Source: Gemmatimonadaceae bacterium (GTDB lineage Bacteria > Gemmatimonadota > Gemmatimonadetes > Gemmatimonadales > Gemmatimonadaceae). From it: a DNA stretch of 64,000 nt. Positions 37,094-49,528 of the stretch are shown in pieces. Position 1 is the stretch's first letter, and each line of letters begins with the position of its first letter. A program made the translations under genes and the position numbers. Location of the stretch: assembly GCA_020852815.1 (NCBI GenBank), contig JADZAN010000032.1, forward strand, positions 24,773 to 88,772, in the 5' to 3' direction. The notes under the pieces are model-generated. The model worked only from the letters and a program-made list of their open reading frames with translations, was not told where the DNA came from and did no database searches.

Positions 37094-37300
37094 CTAGCGC
37101 TTGGCCGGTGCGGCCAGCTCACGTTCGCGCAGCACCGTCTGCAGGCGCGCGATGTTCTTGCGGATCGCCCGCAGCTGCAGCGGATCCTCCAGCGGCTCCG
37201 TCGCGCTGCGGAAGCGAAGGCGGAAACGCTCCTCCTCCAACTCGGCAATGCGCGCGCGGATCTCCGCCACGTTCAACTCGCGAATCTCCTCAGCTCGCAT
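37094..37300 (-). CDS. rpmC: 50S ribosomal protein L29 (uL29)
   Basis: 68 residues. [20 protein letters not shown] and the C-terminal [16 protein letters not shown] are the two-helix L29 fold. It overlaps rplP by 11 bases. Confidence 0.98.
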   Translation of the reverse strand: MRAEEIRELNVAEIRARIAELEEERFRLRFRSATEPLEDPLQLRAIRKNIARLQTVLRERELAAPAKR

Positions 37301-37718
37301 CGGAATGCGCCTCCTCGCGGACGACGAACTTCGTCTTCACCCCAAGCTTGGCCGAGGCCAGCGCCATCGCCTTCTCGGCAATCTCGCGCGTCACCCCTTC
37401 CAGCTCGAACATCACACGCCCCGGCTTCACCACGGCCACCCACCCCTCGGGCGAACCCTTCCCCTTCCCCATTCGGGTCTCGGCCGGCTTCTTCGTGATC
37501 GGCTTGTCCGGGAAGATGCGGATCCACACCTTGCCGCCGCGCTTGATATGACGCGTCATGGCGACACGGCACGCCTCGATCTGCCGGCTGGTCACCCACC
37601 CCGGCTCGAGCGCCTGCAGGCCGTAGTGCCCGAAGGAGATCTCGGCGCCTCGCTGCGCCAACCCCTTCGTCCGGCCCTTGAACATCTTCCGGAACTTTAC
37701 TCGCTTAGGACTGAGCAT
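37290..37718 (-). CDS. rplP: 50S ribosomal protein L16 (uL16)
   Basis: 142 residues. [20 protein letters not shown] and [20 protein letters not shown] are diagnostic; the latter contains the Arg loop near the peptidyl-transferase centre. Confidence 0.98.
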   Translation of the reverse strand: MLSPKRVKFRKMFKGRTKGLAQRGAEISFGHYGLQALEPGWVTSRQIEACRVAMTRHIKRGGKVWIRIFPDKPITKKPAETRMGKGKGSPEGWVAVVKPGRVMFELEGVTREIAEKAMALASAKLGVKTKFVVREEAHSDAS

Positions 37719-37746
37719 ATCGGTATCTCGTTAGGTCGAAGAGGGC

Positions 37747-38406
37747 TCAGGCGCCGGTGCTGTACGTCTTGCCACGGCGATCCTCGACCACCTCGCCCCG
37801 GAAGATCCAGACCTTCACACCAATGGTGCCAAAGGTGGTCTTCGCCGTCGACGTGGCATAGTCGATGTCGGCACGCAGCGTGTGCAGCGGCACCCGACCC
37901 TCGTGGTACCCTTCCACGCGCGCGATCTCGGCGCCGCCCAGGCGGCCGCCCGCCTTCACCTTGATTCCCTGCGCCCCCATGCGCATCGCACTCTGCACCG
38001 CACGCTTCATCGCGCGACGGAACGAGATGCGCTGCGACAGCTGGTTCGCGATGTTGTCCGCCACCAGCTGGCTGTCGAGCTCGGGACGCTTGATCTCCTC
38101 GACGTTGATCCCGACCTCCTTCCCCGTCAGCTGCGCCAGCTCGTCGCGAAGCTTGTCCACTTCCGCCCCCTTCTTCCCGATCACCACCCCCGGTCGCCCG
38201 GTGTGGATCGTCACCACCACCTTTCCCGGCTTCCGCTCGATGTGGATGTCGGAGATCGCGGCGTGCCCAAGGCGCGTCTTGAGGTACTTCCGCAGCAAGG
38301 CGTCTTCCTTCAGCATCTGCGGGAACTCACGGTTCGCATACCAGCGCGAGCGCCACTGCTTCGTGATCCCGAGGCGGAAGCCGATCGGATTCGTCTTCTG
38401 TCCCAT
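37747..38406 (-). CDS. rpsC: 30S ribosomal protein S3 (uS3)
   Basis: 219 residues from ATG 38406 (1-base overlap with rplV). [20 protein letters not shown] at the start, a KH domain with [20 protein letters not shown], and the C-terminal [12 protein letters not shown] are all present. Confidence 0.98.
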   Translation of the reverse strand: MGQKTNPIGFRLGITKQWRSRWYANREFPQMLKEDALLRKYLKTRLGHAAISDIHIERKPGKVVVTIHTGRPGVVIGKKGAEVDKLRDELAQLTGKEVGINVEEIKRPELDSQLVADNIANQLSQRISFRRAMKRAVQSAMRMGAQGIKVKAGGRLGGAEIARVEGYHEGRVPLHTLRADIDYATSTAKTTFGTIGVKVWIFRGEVVEDRRGKTYSTGA

Positions 38407-38768
38407 TATCGACCTTCCTTCTCCGCCACGACGATCTCGACGTGGCTGGTGCGCTTGTGAACCGGCGTCGCGCGGCCCATCGCCGCCGGCGTCCACCGCT
38501 TGAGCTTCGGACCCTCGTTGATGATCGCCTTCTTCACGAAGAGCGTGTCGACGTCCAGCGACGCGTTGGCCGCACGGGCCGCCTGCTCCGCGTTTGCCAC
38601 CGCCGACTCCAGCGTCTTCGCGATCTGCACCGCGGCGTGCTTCTTCGAGAACTTGAGCAGCGCCAGCGCGTCATTGACCATCTTGCCGCGGATCTGGTCG
38701 ATGACCAGCCGCATCTTGTACGGCGACTGCCGCGTGGTGCGCTGGATCGCGCGTGCCTCGGTAGCCAT
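38406..38768 (-). CDS. rplV: 50S ribosomal protein L22 (uL22)
   Basis: 120 residues. The start [20 protein letters not shown] and the exit-tunnel hairpin segment near [20 protein letters not shown] are typical of uL22. Confidence 0.98.
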   Translation of the reverse strand: MATEARAIQRTTRQSPYKMRLVIDQIRGKMVNDALALLKFSKKHAAVQIAKTLESAVANAEQAARAANASLDVDTLFVKKAIINEGPKLKRWTPAAMGRATPVHKRTSHVEIVVAEKEGR

Positions 38769-38771
38769 CGC

Positions 38772-39083
38772 TTACTTCCCTCCCTTGGCCGGCGCCGCAG
38801 CCGGCGCCTTCTTGTCCGTCGGTCGGTTCCCCGAGTGGCCGCGGAACAGTCGCGTCGGCGCAAACTCGCCGAGCTTGTGCCCCACCATGTTCTCGGTCAC
38901 GTACACCGGGACGAACTTGTTCCCGTTGTGCACCGCGAACGTGTGCCCCACGAAGTCGGGGAGGATGGTGCTCGCCCGCGACCACGTCTTCATGACCTTC
39001 TTCTCGTTCCGCGCATTCATCCCCGCCACCTTCTTCAGCAGCGCCTCCTGGACGAACGGGCCTTTCTTGATGCTACGAGCCAT
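38772..39083 (-). CDS. rpsS: 30S ribosomal protein S19 (uS19)
   Basis: 103 residues. [39 protein letters not shown] and [17 protein letters not shown] are invariant blocks. The C-terminus adds a short Ala/Lys/Gly tail. Confidence 0.98.
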   Translation of the reverse strand: MARSIKKGPFVQEALLKKVAGMNARNEKKVMKTWSRASTILPDFVGHTFAVHNGNKFVPVYVTENMVGHKLGEFAPTRLFRGHSGNRPTDKKAPAAAPAKGGK

Positions 39084-39112
39084 GGAAAACTCTTGAGTGT
39101 CGTTAGGTCAGG

Positions 39113-39952
39113 CTAGAAGCCGGACTGCGTGGCCTTGCCACGCTTGCGGCCGCGGACGATCAGGCGCTGCGACGGCTTCTTCATGTTGCGCGTCTTCACG
39201 CCCTCCTTCTTGCCCCACGGGCTCACCACGTTCCGCCCGCCGCGCGTACGCCCGCCGTGCGGGTGGTCGACCGGGTTCATCACCTCGCCGCGCACCTTGG
39301 GACGACGTCCCTTCCAGCGCGTCTTCCCGGCCTTCCCCCACGACTGCAGCTCGTGCTCCGAGTTCCCCACCTCGCCAATCGTCGCAAGGCAGCGCTGGTG
39401 CACCCGGCGCATCTCCGTCGACCCCATGCGAAGGGTCACGTACTCGCCTTCCTTCGCCACCACCTCGGCCGACATCCCCGCCGAACGGGCCATCTGCCCG
39501 CCCTTCCCGGGAATCAGCTCGATGTTGTGGACCGACGTGCCTAACGGCACCTCGCCCAGCGGCAACGCGTTCCCCGTGCGCACGTCCGAGCCCGGGCCCG
39601 ACACCACGCTGTCGCCCACCCCCAGCCCCTTCGGGTGCAGGATGTAGCGCTTCTCCCCGTCCGCATACTGCACCAGCGCAATGCGCGCCGAACGGTTCGG
39701 GTCGTACTCGATCGTCTTCACCACCGCCACGTCGCCGAAGCGGTTGCGCTTGAAGTCGATGATGCGGTACTGCCGCTTGTGACCACCGCCGCGGCGACGC
39801 ATCGCCACGTGGCCGTGGTTGTCGCGACCGCCCGACTTCTTGAGCGGCTCGACGAGCGACTTCTCGGGGGTGCTCCGCGTGATCTCCGCGAAATCGGAGA
39901 TCGAACGGAATCGCGTCCCCTTCGTCACCGGCTTGAATTGACGGATGCCCAT
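39113..39952 (-). CDS. rplB: 50S ribosomal protein L2 (uL2)
   Basis: 279 residues. [40 protein letters not shown] and the peptidyl-transferase-region [20 protein letters not shown] (His conserved) identify it. Confidence 0.98.
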   Translation of the reverse strand: MGIRQFKPVTKGTRFRSISDFAEITRSTPEKSLVEPLKKSGGRDNHGHVAMRRRGGGHKRQYRIIDFKRNRFGDVAVVKTIEYDPNRSARIALVQYADGEKRYILHPKGLGVGDSVVSGPGSDVRTGNALPLGEVPLGTSVHNIELIPGKGGQMARSAGMSAEVVAKEGEYVTLRMGSTEMRRVHQRCLATIGEVGNSEHELQSWGKAGKTRWKGRRPKVRGEVMNPVDHPHGGRTRGGRNVVSPWGKKEGVKTRNMKKPSQRLIVRGRKRGKATQSGF

Positions 39953-39958
39953 GCTCGT

Positions 39959-40249
39959 TTAGCCCTCGAAGATGTCGATCTTGTCGCCCGACTGGAGCGT
40001 CACGATCGCCTTTTTCCAGCTCGGTCGCACGCCAGACGTCTTCCCCATGCTCCGGCGCGGCTTCCCGCGCACGTTGCTGGTCCAGACTCCGGTCACCTTC
40101 ACGCCGAACAACTTTTCAATCGCCTGCTTGATCGCCGGCTTGGTCGCGTCGTTCGCCACCTCGAAGACATACTCCCCCTTGGCCTGGTAGGCCGCCGAGG
40201 TCTTCTCGGTCACGACCGGACGGACGACGGTGCGGTGAAGCGTCGCCAT
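39959..40249 (-). CDS. rplW: 50S ribosomal protein L23 (uL23)
   Basis: 96 residues. LHRTVVRPVVTEKTSAAYQA and FEVANDATKPAIKQAIEKLF are typical. It lines the tunnel exit and docks trigger factor/SRP. Confidence 0.97.
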   Translation of the reverse strand: MATLHRTVVRPVVTEKTSAAYQAKGEYVFEVANDATKPAIKQAIEKLFGVKVTGVWTSNVRGKPRRSMGKTSGVRPSWKKAIVTLQSGDKIDIFEG

Positions 40250-40252
40250 CGC

Positions 40253-41098
40253 TTACTCCCCCTTCTTGCGGGCGGTCTTCTTCGCCGCCGGCTTCTTTTC
40301 AGTGGTCGCCTCGCCCTCACCCTTCGATGCCGCCTTCGCCGTCGCCTTCTTTGCCGCGGGCTTCCTGGCTGCCGTCGTCTTGGCCTTGGGCGTAGCCTTG
40401 GTCGCTGTCTTGGTCGCCGTCTTCGCCTTGCGCGCCGGCGCCGACTCCTTCTCCGCGATCGGGGCCAGCGTGTGGCCAATCGCCGGCGCCTCGATCAGGA
40501 CGACATCGGACCACAGCACGTGGTACGCCGAGGCGTCGCTGTACGGCATCACGTGCACGTTGGGGATGTTGCGCCCGCTCAGGTGCACGGTCTGCTTCAC
40601 GCCGTCGGTCAGGATGAGGACCTTGCGGTCTGCCACACCCAGGCGGGACACGAGCGACGTCAGGAGCTTGGTGCGCGGCTCGCTGTAGTTGAACGCGTCG
40701 ATGACGAAGATGGCCGCTTCATTCGCGCGCGCATTCAGCGCGCTGCGGCGGGCCAACGCCTTCACCTTGCGCGGCACATCCTCGGAGTAGTTGCGATCGC
40801 CGTGCGGGCCGAACACGGTACCACCGCCCGGCCAGTTCGGGGCGCGCGTCGAGCCCTGTCGGGCGCGGCCGGTCCCCTTCTGCTTCCACGGCTTCTGGTT
40901 GCCGCCGACGACCAGTCCGCGCGTCTTCGTCGACGCCGTCCCCTGGCGCTGGTTGGCCAGGTACGCCTTCACCACCTGGTGCATCACCGGCATGTTGACC
41001 GTGCCGTCGAACGTGGTCGACGGAAGGGTCACGCGCTCGCGCGCCGTGCCTAACGCGGTAAACGCCGCGGCGTCTCGGGTCTCAGTCTGCTCGGACAT
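40253..41098 (-). CDS. rplD: 50S ribosomal protein L4 (uL4) with histone-H1-like tail
   Basis: 281 residues versus about 205 normally. The conserved L4 body (TKTRGLVVGGNQKPWKQKGT, RARQGSTRAPNWPGGGTVFG) ends near residue 217. Residues 218-281 are almost only Lys, Ala, Thr and Pro in AAKK/ATK/KAKT units, resembling the C-terminal domain of histone H1 or bacterial H1-like proteins. In E. coli L4 also represses the S10 operon and binds RNase E; whether the tail alters this is unknown. Confidence 0.96.
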   Translation of the reverse strand: MSEQTETRDAAAFTALGTARERVTLPSTTFDGTVNMPVMHQVVKAYLANQRQGTASTKTRGLVVGGNQKPWKQKGTGRARQGSTRAPNWPGGGTVFGPHGDRNYSEDVPRKVKALARRSALNARANEAAIFVIDAFNYSEPRTKLLTSLVSRLGVADRKVLILTDGVKQTVHLSGRNIPNVHVMPYSDASAYHVLWSDVVLIEAPAIGHTLAPIAEKESAPARKAKTATKTATKATPKAKTTAARKPAAKKATAKAASKGEGEATTEKKPAAKKTARKKGE

Positions 41099-41101
41099 GG
41101 C

Positions 41102-41788
41102 TTACCCCTGCTTGCGCACGAGCACGATGCCGTTGGTCGGCCCGGCAATCGCGCCTCGGATGTAGATCAGGTGCCGCGCCGTGTCGATCTTCTCGACGCG
41201 CAGGTTCACCTGGGTATGGCGCTCGGCGCCGTAGTGCCCCGGCATCTTCTTTCCCTTGATGACACGCGACGGATCGGTGCCCGGGGAGATCGAGCCTGGC
41301 TTGCGATGCTTGGTGTTGCCGTGGGTGTTCGGACCGCCGCCAAAGCCGTAGCGCTTTACCACGCCCTGGAAGCCGCGTCCCTTGGTCGTGCCGGTGACCT
41401 TCACGTATTCGCCGACCGTGAAGATGGTCGCGTCGATCGTGTCGCCCGCCTTGTAGGTCGGGACCTCGGTCCCCTTCGGTGCGTCGTCCAGCCGGAAGGC
41501 GCGCAACACGCGCGGCGGCGCCGAAAGCCCCGCCTTCGCCGCGTGGCCCAGTTCGGCCTTGTTCGCACGACGCCCGCGCGGATTCCGCTCGCCCTTCTTC
41601 GACTCACGACGCACCCGCTGCGAGCCGTAGCCCAGCTGCACAGCGCGGTAGCCGCTCTTGTCCCACTCGTTCTCCAGCACCTGCACCACGGGGTTTGGCT
41701 TCGCCTCCACCACGGTGCAGGGAATCTGCTGCCCCTGCTCGTTGAAGATCTGGGTCATCCCCAGCTTCTTGCCAATGATGCCTAACAT
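41102..41788 (-). CDS. rplC: 50S ribosomal protein L3 (uL3)
   Basis: 228 residues. MLGIIGKKLGMTQIFNEQGQ at the start and KGRGFQGVVKRYGFGGGPNT plus the Gly-rich GSISPGTDPSRVIKGKKMPG segments are diagnostic; the protruding loop reaches the peptidyl-transferase centre. Confidence 0.98.
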   Translation of the reverse strand: MLGIIGKKLGMTQIFNEQGQQIPCTVVEAKPNPVVQVLENEWDKSGYRAVQLGYGSQRVRRESKKGERNPRGRRANKAELGHAAKAGLSAPPRVLRAFRLDDAPKGTEVPTYKAGDTIDATIFTVGEYVKVTGTTKGRGFQGVVKRYGFGGGPNTHGNTKHRKPGSISPGTDPSRVIKGKKMPGHYGAERHTQVNLRVEKIDTARHLIYIRGAIAGPTNGIVLVRKQG

Positions 41789-41897
41789 GAATTCCTCTCG
41801 TGAAGTCGCGGTCCGGGGCGGCCAGTCAGCACACCACGTTGGGGTGACCGTTGGACTTGTCTGCCAGAGCCGGGTGCCGAAAGACTCGTCTTCTCGT

Positions 41898-41927
41898 CCC
41901 CAGCCTTCGTTGGGGCACGCCTCTCGT
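41898..41927. repeat. 30-bp intergenic stem-loop element (third copy)
   Basis: CCCCAGCCTTCGTTGGGGCA followed by CGCCTCTCGT, in the rpsJ-rplC gap, flanked by CTCGTCTTCTCGTC-like runs. Same family as 27392-27451. It lies in the 5' leader of rplC within the S10 operon, where other bacteria keep the L4-responsive leader upstream of rpsJ. Confidence 0.85.
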
Positions 41928-41944
41928 CTTCCCGTCTTCTGGGT

Positions 41945-42253
41945 CTAGTTGACTTTGATCTCGACGTCCACGCCCGCCGGGAGATCCAGCTTGGTGAGCG
42001 CGTCCACCGTCTGCGCGCGCGAATCGAGGATGTCGATCACGCGCATGTGCGTCTTGAGCTCGAACTGCTCACGCGACTTCTTGTCGACGTGCGGCGAGCG
42101 CAACACGGTCCAGCGGCGCGTCTTGGTCGGAAGCGGAATCGGCCCCGACACCTGCGCCCCGGTCTTCTCCGCCGTGCGGACGATGTCCCCCGCGGCCTGG
42201 TCGATCACCGCGTGGTCGAACGCCTTGAGGCGAATGCGAATTCTGCCAGCCAT
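41945..42253 (-). CDS. rpsJ: 30S ribosomal protein S10 (uS10)
   Basis: 102 residues. [20 protein letters not shown] and [20 protein letters not shown] are diagnostic; S10 (NusE) also takes part in transcription antitermination. It begins the S10 operon here, preceded by a long hairpin after tuf and followed by a 156-base gap before rplC. Confidence 0.98.
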   Translation of the reverse strand: MAGRIRIRLKAFDHAVIDQAAGDIVRTAEKTGAQVSGPIPLPTKTRRWTVLRSPHVDKKSREQFELKTHMRVIDILDSRAQTVDALTKLDLPAGVDVEIKVN

Positions 42254-42265
42254 AATGAATCAGAG

Positions 42266-42343
42266 AGTAGAAGACGAGAGGACGAGAAGACGAGGGTCAG
42301 GAAAGGCGACGAACCATCTCGTCTTCCCGTCTTCTCGTCTTCT
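42266..42343 (-). promoter_or_regulatory. long inverted repeat between tuf and rpsJ
   Basis: Purine-rich arm 42266-42292 (AGACGAGAGGACGAGAAGAC type) is complementary, with two or three mismatches over about 26 bases, to the arm 42318-42343 (CTCGTCTTCCCGTCTTCTCG type). The mRNA between tuf and rpsJ would form a long hairpin, either a tuf terminator/attenuator or a processing site. Confidence 0.6.
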
Positions 42344-42355
42344 CGTCTTCCCCAT

Positions 42356-43558
<1,203 letters not shown>

Positions 43559-43629
43559 TGCAGCGTTTCCCAGTGGTGTGGAGGTGCCCTAAACGCGGAG
43601 AGTTGCTTCGGGATTTCCCTCCCGTCTCC

Positions 43630-43658
43630 CCCCAGCCTTCGCTGGGGCAAGCTTTCTC
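43630..43658. repeat. 30-bp intergenic stem-loop element (fourth copy)
   Basis: CCCCAGCCTTCGCTGGGGCA followed by AGCTTTCTC in the tuf-fusA gap; the stem CCCCAGC/GCTGGGG is perfect. The tail differs from the other copies. Confidence 0.8.
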
Positions 43659-43676
43659 CCGACTCCCGTCTGCCTG

Positions 43677-45794
<2,118 letters not shown>

Positions 45795-46227
45795 GGTCTC
45801 TTCTAGGCGTTAGGCGGCGGGTCATCCCCGCGCATCCGAAACTCACATCAGCAAAAACGCGGGTGGACCGTGGCGCTCCTTTGAGCAGGAGCCGGTATCC
45901 ATCCGCTGCCGCCGGGTGCACTCGCCACTGAAGCACGAGTGGGGACCCATGGCGCGCCGAGCCACCGGGCTCGACGTCGAATTGTCCTGCGTCGCTTTTC
46001 GGGAGCGCCGTACTCCGCACAGGAGACGTCGCCAGCTATGCTGCCCCCCGCGACACCGCGGGCCCATAAGTGCCGACGCGCAGTTCGTCGGCGTTCGCAC
46101 CGGCCATCACTCGGCTGGCGCGTCCCTCCAGACCACACGCAACTGCCCGGTCTTGGGAGCCGAGGAATCTGGCCGCGCGGATGGCGAAAGTCAATGCGCC
46201 GACGGGATTTCGGCGCCCCTCACCAAC
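45795..46227. other. intergenic region between the lasso locus and fusA
   Basis: 433 bases between the nucleotidyltransferase stop and the fusA start. Frames crossing it on either strand lack family-like composition. It should carry the fusA/tuf promoter. One CGTTAGG heptamer lies just upstream of fusA. I see no other structure. Confidence 0.55.
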
Positions 46228-47469
46228 TCAGCGTCCGGCGAGTCGCCGAAGGTAGCCCGCCGCGTCGCTGATGCCCAGGCGATGCGCCCACCACCGCTCG
46301 CTCGACGAACGCGGCGTGTCGAGTCCGAGCTCGCGCGACTTCTCGATCTTGCGCTCGCCAAACTGCCACGGGCGAGCCGCGCCGTGACCCGACCGCTTGG
46401 GACGCATCCCCGCCGTCCACAGCAGGCGCGCCAGCCCCTCCGACGGGTTCCGCTGCGCCATCGGCACGAGTTGCAGCACGAAGTGGCGGAAGACCACCTC
46501 GCCGACCCACTCCCCGACCCCGGGATCGAGCGCGCGCAGCACCGCCGGCGGGACGGGGATGCCGCACAGCCGCTCTGCGAGCAACAGCGTCCAGTAACAG
46601 GCCGACGACAGCGTCGGGTCGCTGGCTATCGAGAGGAATCGATCCCAACCGAAGTCGAGGTGCGCGACCAGTTCCGAGATGTCGCGGAAGGTGCGCCACC
46701 CGCCAATCCGCATCTCGTGCGACCAGGCCAGGTGAATGCACGAGTAGACCAGCATGTCCTCGACGGACGGGACCAGGACGTCGGAGGCTCCCAGCCGCCT
46801 GGTGACCGCACGCGACCGGAGGGCGGCCACTCCATACGACAGCGGATGGCCAACGGGGAGCACGTCCGAGTGAATCTCCAGTCGAATGTCGAGCCCTAGC
46901 CTGTCCGACATGGGCGGCAGGTGGTGATGCTCCTCGTAGAGCGCCGCCTTGAGCTCCGCCATGTCGATGGTCCAGTCCCTCGCCCGGGCCACCTGCGCCG
47001 CTTCATGCGCGCGGTCGCGAGGAACCACGACATCGATGTCGGCCATGTTCCGGTCACACGGCTCGGCGTAGAGAAAGGCACCCAGCGCCCCCCCCTTGAC
47101 CAGCATGACCGGGATCCCCTCGGCCACGAGTTCCGCGACTGTCTTGGTGAGCAGGCGTCGCACCGCCATGAGCCGGAAATCGGAGAGCGCCGCCACGCCC
47201 TGCAGCTGCGACGCCGCTGCGCTCGGAACGGGAAGATCGTAGTCGCGAAGCGTGCGCCACACGCTTCCGGCCACGCCCTCCTTGAGGACGATGCCGACAA
47301 AGCGATCCCAGTCGATTCCGCGCCCGACCAGCGTGTGTGCCGCGCTCTCCGACTCGCGCGGAGCGGCCAGCCGGAAGAAGAGCGCTTCCGCCGGGCGCAA
47401 GACGGCGCTCGACGGCACGTCGACGTCGGCGTTGCGCACGCCCGAACTGGTCGCCGTGGCGGTACTCAC
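46228..47469 (-). CDS. nucleotidyltransferase (NTP_transf_5-like) of the lasso locus
   Basis: 413 residues from GTG 47469, which overlaps the B2 stop (GTGA). The core has LVKGGAL (residues 123-129) followed by DRNMADIDVVVP (139-150), the two-Asp metal site of NTP_transf_5 / minimal nucleotidyltransferases; a long helical C-terminal region follows. Family members accompany HPr-kinase-like genes in paeninodin- and pseudomycoidin-type lasso clusters, where a nucleotidyltransferase has been linked to sugar attachment on a phosphorylated tail. Here the role is inferred from family and from coupling to B2. It is the last gene before fusA. Confidence 0.85.
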   Translation of the reverse strand: MSTATATSSGVRNADVDVPSSAVLRPAEALFFRLAAPRESESAAHTLVGRGIDWDRFVGIVLKEGVAGSVWRTLRDYDLPVPSAAASQLQGVAALSDFRLMAVRRLLTKTVAELVAEGIPVMLVKGGALGAFLYAEPCDRNMADIDVVVPRDRAHEAAQVARARDWTIDMAELKAALYEEHHHLPPMSDRLGLDIRLEIHSDVLPVGHPLSYGVAALRSRAVTRRLGASDVLVPSVEDMLVYSCIHLAWSHEMRIGGWRTFRDISELVAHLDFGWDRFLSIASDPTLSSACYWTLLLAERLCGIPVPPAVLRALDPGVGEWVGEVVFRHFVLQLVPMAQRNPSEGLARLLWTAGMRPKRSGHGAARPWQFGERKIEKSRELGLDTPRSSSERWWAHRLGISDAAGYLRRLAGR

Positions 47470-48005
47470 CGCTCTTGCGTCCCGACGAGCTTGACGTCGG
47501 TGAGCTCGGTAAAGGTCGCCACGTGCTCGCCGAAATCGCCGATCACTTCGCCTCCGTACTCCACCCACGCATGCGCCTCGACCTTGCCCTGGCGATCGCG
47601 CACACCAATCCGGATGCGCCCGCCGTCCAGTCCGTCGCGCTGCAACATCTTCATGAGCGCCATCGACTGCACGAGACACGTGGGACGGATCACCCCGAAG
47701 GCCGACGCCCGCCGAATCGCCAGTGCCAGCGCGCGCGCCTCGGGGAGGCGAGCCGGATCACCCGCCACGGGCGCGTCGTCGCGCGGCGATACCAGACGCC
47801 CGGTCTCGCGCGTGGACAGCAGGAAGCGCGCGTGCAGCAGTGAAAGCTGCGCGCGTACCAGGTTCCATCCCTCAGTCGGGGAAACGGACAGGAGCTTGAG
47901 ATACGACCGCGCCCGTCGCCCGACGCGTCTGAGTCGCCGGCGCATGCGCCACAAGATATCGTGCACAGTCGAGTCGGTCGCCCTCACTCCTGTCACTGCG
48001 CCCAC
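47466..48005 (-). CDS. lasso-peptide leader peptidase B2 (transglutaminase fold)
   Basis: 179 residues from GTG 48005 (AGGGCGAGG just upstream; ATG 47945 would give the bare domain). The Cys-His-Asp triad is visible: Cys110 in VIRPTCLVQSMALMKML, His145 in VEAHAWVEYGG, Asp157 in VIGDFGEH. B2 proteins cut the leader from the core, guided by the separate PqqD-like B1 protein. The B1 gene lies 8.8 kb away at the other end of the locus. It is read into the nucleotidyltransferase gene. Confidence 0.92.
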   Translation of the reverse strand: MGAVTGVRATDSTVHDILWRMRRRLRRVGRRARSYLKLLSVSPTEGWNLVRAQLSLLHARFLLSTRETGRLVSPRDDAPVAGDPARLPEARALALAIRRASAFGVIRPTCLVQSMALMKMLQRDGLDGGRIRIGVRDRQGKVEAHAWVEYGGEVIGDFGEHVATFTELTDVKLVGTQER

Positions 48006-48039
48006 GGAGCCTCGCCCTCTGTCGCTCGCAACGTCGTTG

Positions 48040-48061
48040 ATTCTATCGTGATTTGCATCAC
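48040..48061 (-). promoter_or_regulatory. candidate operator/promoter for B2-nucleotidyltransferase
   Basis: Inverted repeat GTGAT-TTGC-ATCAC (48048-48061) sits directly upstream of a TAGAAT -10-like hexamer on the minus strand (48045-48040). No good -35 box is present. A transcript would start near 48033, about 28 bases before the B2 start. The palindrome is in the right position for a regulator, between divergent transcription units. Confidence 0.35.
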
Positions 48062-48160
48062 CCTGATACCCGCAATTGTGGTGCCTCTCCCCCCGCTAAG
48101 ACAACGTGTGGCATGCTCCCTGCCACCAGTACCATACGCAGAACCCGTCACACCCACGTC

Positions 48161-49528
48161 ATGACCCTCCTGGAACTCGCCAAGCATCACCGCAAGGCCG
48201 GTCGACTCGCCGAAGCCGCCGCGACGCTGGAGCAGGCGGTGCGCGAATCGCCGATGGATCCGGAACTTTGGTTCCAGGGCGGGACGCTCGCCATCAAGCT
48301 GAAGGAGTTCGCCTTCGCCCGGTCGCTCTTCGATATGGTGGCGAGGGTCAATCCCACCGATGCGCAGGCGATATACAACGCCGGCTACTGCCACTTCCGC
48401 CTTGGCGAGCCGGAAGCTGCGCTGGCTGCCTACGAGCGGGCGGTTGCGATCGATCCCGGCTTCGTGCGCGCGCACATCGCCCGTGGGCAGCTGCACTACA
48501 TCCTGGGGAATGACGAGGCGGGGCGATTGGCGTTCGACACGGCGCTTGCCCTCCCGCGCCCGGCCGCGGCCGGCGACCTGGAACTGCGCGCCTTGGTGCG
48601 GGTGGTTCGCGAAGAGTTCACGGAAGGGTGGCGCGAGTTCGACGAGTCATGGCGCGAAGCGCGACAGAACTCGCTGTCGGCCGTTCGTGTCTGGGACGGA
48701 AGCCAGGACCCCACGGCCACCGTTTGCCTCACGGTCGATGGCGGCTTTGGCGACACGTTGCTCTTCATCCGGTTCGCGCAGCAGGTGCGCGCTCGCGTGG
48801 GGCATCTGGTGGCGTCGATAGAGCCGGCGCTCGCCCCGCTGCTCGGGGGAGTTGCCGGCATCGACGCCGTGCTGCGGGATGCGAGCGCCTTCACGCCGGA
48901 CATGCAGGTGAGTGGACTGTGGACGCTCCCTCGAAAGCTCGGGACGACGCGTGCATCGATCCCAGCCGAGGTTCCGTACCTCCCGTGTCCCACGGAGGGG
49001 CCGCGGCTTTCACCCACCGACCGGCTCCGCGTCGGGCTCGTCTGGTTCGGGGGGAGCGACTGCGCGCACGACTTCGACCGGTCGTGCCATGACGTCTCGC
49101 GACTCGCGCCGCTGTTCGGCGTTCCCGGCATCGAGTGGCACCTGCTGCAGCCCGGGGTGACGGCGGCCGCACTCGGCGCGGCGCGGGGCGAGGCCCACGT
49201 CGTCCCGTTGCCGACGGTACGCCATTTCGGGGACACCGCCTTCGTGCTGCGACAGCTCGACCTGGTGATCAGCGTGGACACCGCGATCGCCAACCTGTCG
49301 GCCGCGTTAGGCATCCCGACCTGGATCCTGGTCCCGACGATCCCGGAGTTTCGCTGGCCCATCGGGGCCGTGCGCTCGCCGTGGTACCCCAAGGCCCGTC
49401 TCTTTCGGCGGCGGCACACCCGCGATTGGGATTCGGTGGCGCAGGCGGTCGTCCGCCAGCTGCACGAGCGGCTGGCGGCCGGAAGCGACGAGGACCTTCC
49501 CGGGTACCGGCGCCTGGATTTGGCATGA
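48161..49528 (+). CDS. TPR protein with GT9-like glycosyltransferase domain (first of a pair)
   Basis: 455 residues from ATG 48161. Residues 1-135 hold three to four tetratricopeptide repeats (NPTDAQAIYNAGYCHFRLGE is typical). The C-terminal half resembles heptosyltransferase-type (GT9) folds: TVDGGFGDTLLFIRF near residue 192 and the C-terminal LDLVISVDTAIANLSAALG and IPTWILVPTIPEFRWPIG block. It overlaps the second copy by 4 bases (ATGA). It is read opposite to the lasso genes on both sides. A role in glycosylating the lasso peptide or a cell-surface glycan is possible; neither is shown. Confidence 0.75.
   Translation: MTLLELAKHHRKAGRLAEAAATLEQAVRESPMDPELWFQGGTLAIKLKEFAFARSLFDMVARVNPTDAQAIYNAGYCHFRLGEPEAALAAYERAVAIDPGFVRAHIARGQLHYILGNDEAGRLAFDTALALPRPAAAGDLELRALVRVVREEFTEGWREFDESWREARQNSLSAVRVWDGSQDPTATVCLTVDGGFGDTLLFIRFAQQVRARVGHLVASIEPALAPLLGGVAGIDAVLRDASAFTPDMQVSGLWTLPRKLGTTRASIPAEVPYLPCPTEGPRLSPTDRLRVGLVWFGGSDCAHDFDRSCHDVSRLAPLFGVPGIEWHLLQPGVTAAALGAARGEAHVVPLPTVRHFGDTAFVLRQLDLVISVDTAIANLSAALGIPTWILVPTIPEFRWPIGAVRSPWYPKARLFRRRHTRDWDSVAQAVVRQLHERLAAGSDEDLPGYRRLDLA

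Noticed and set aside
45916..46899. Plus-strand frame of 327 codons between fusA and the nucleotidyltransferase
   Set aside because: Largely antisense to the nucleotidyltransferase gene and without recognisable composition or a ribosome binding site.
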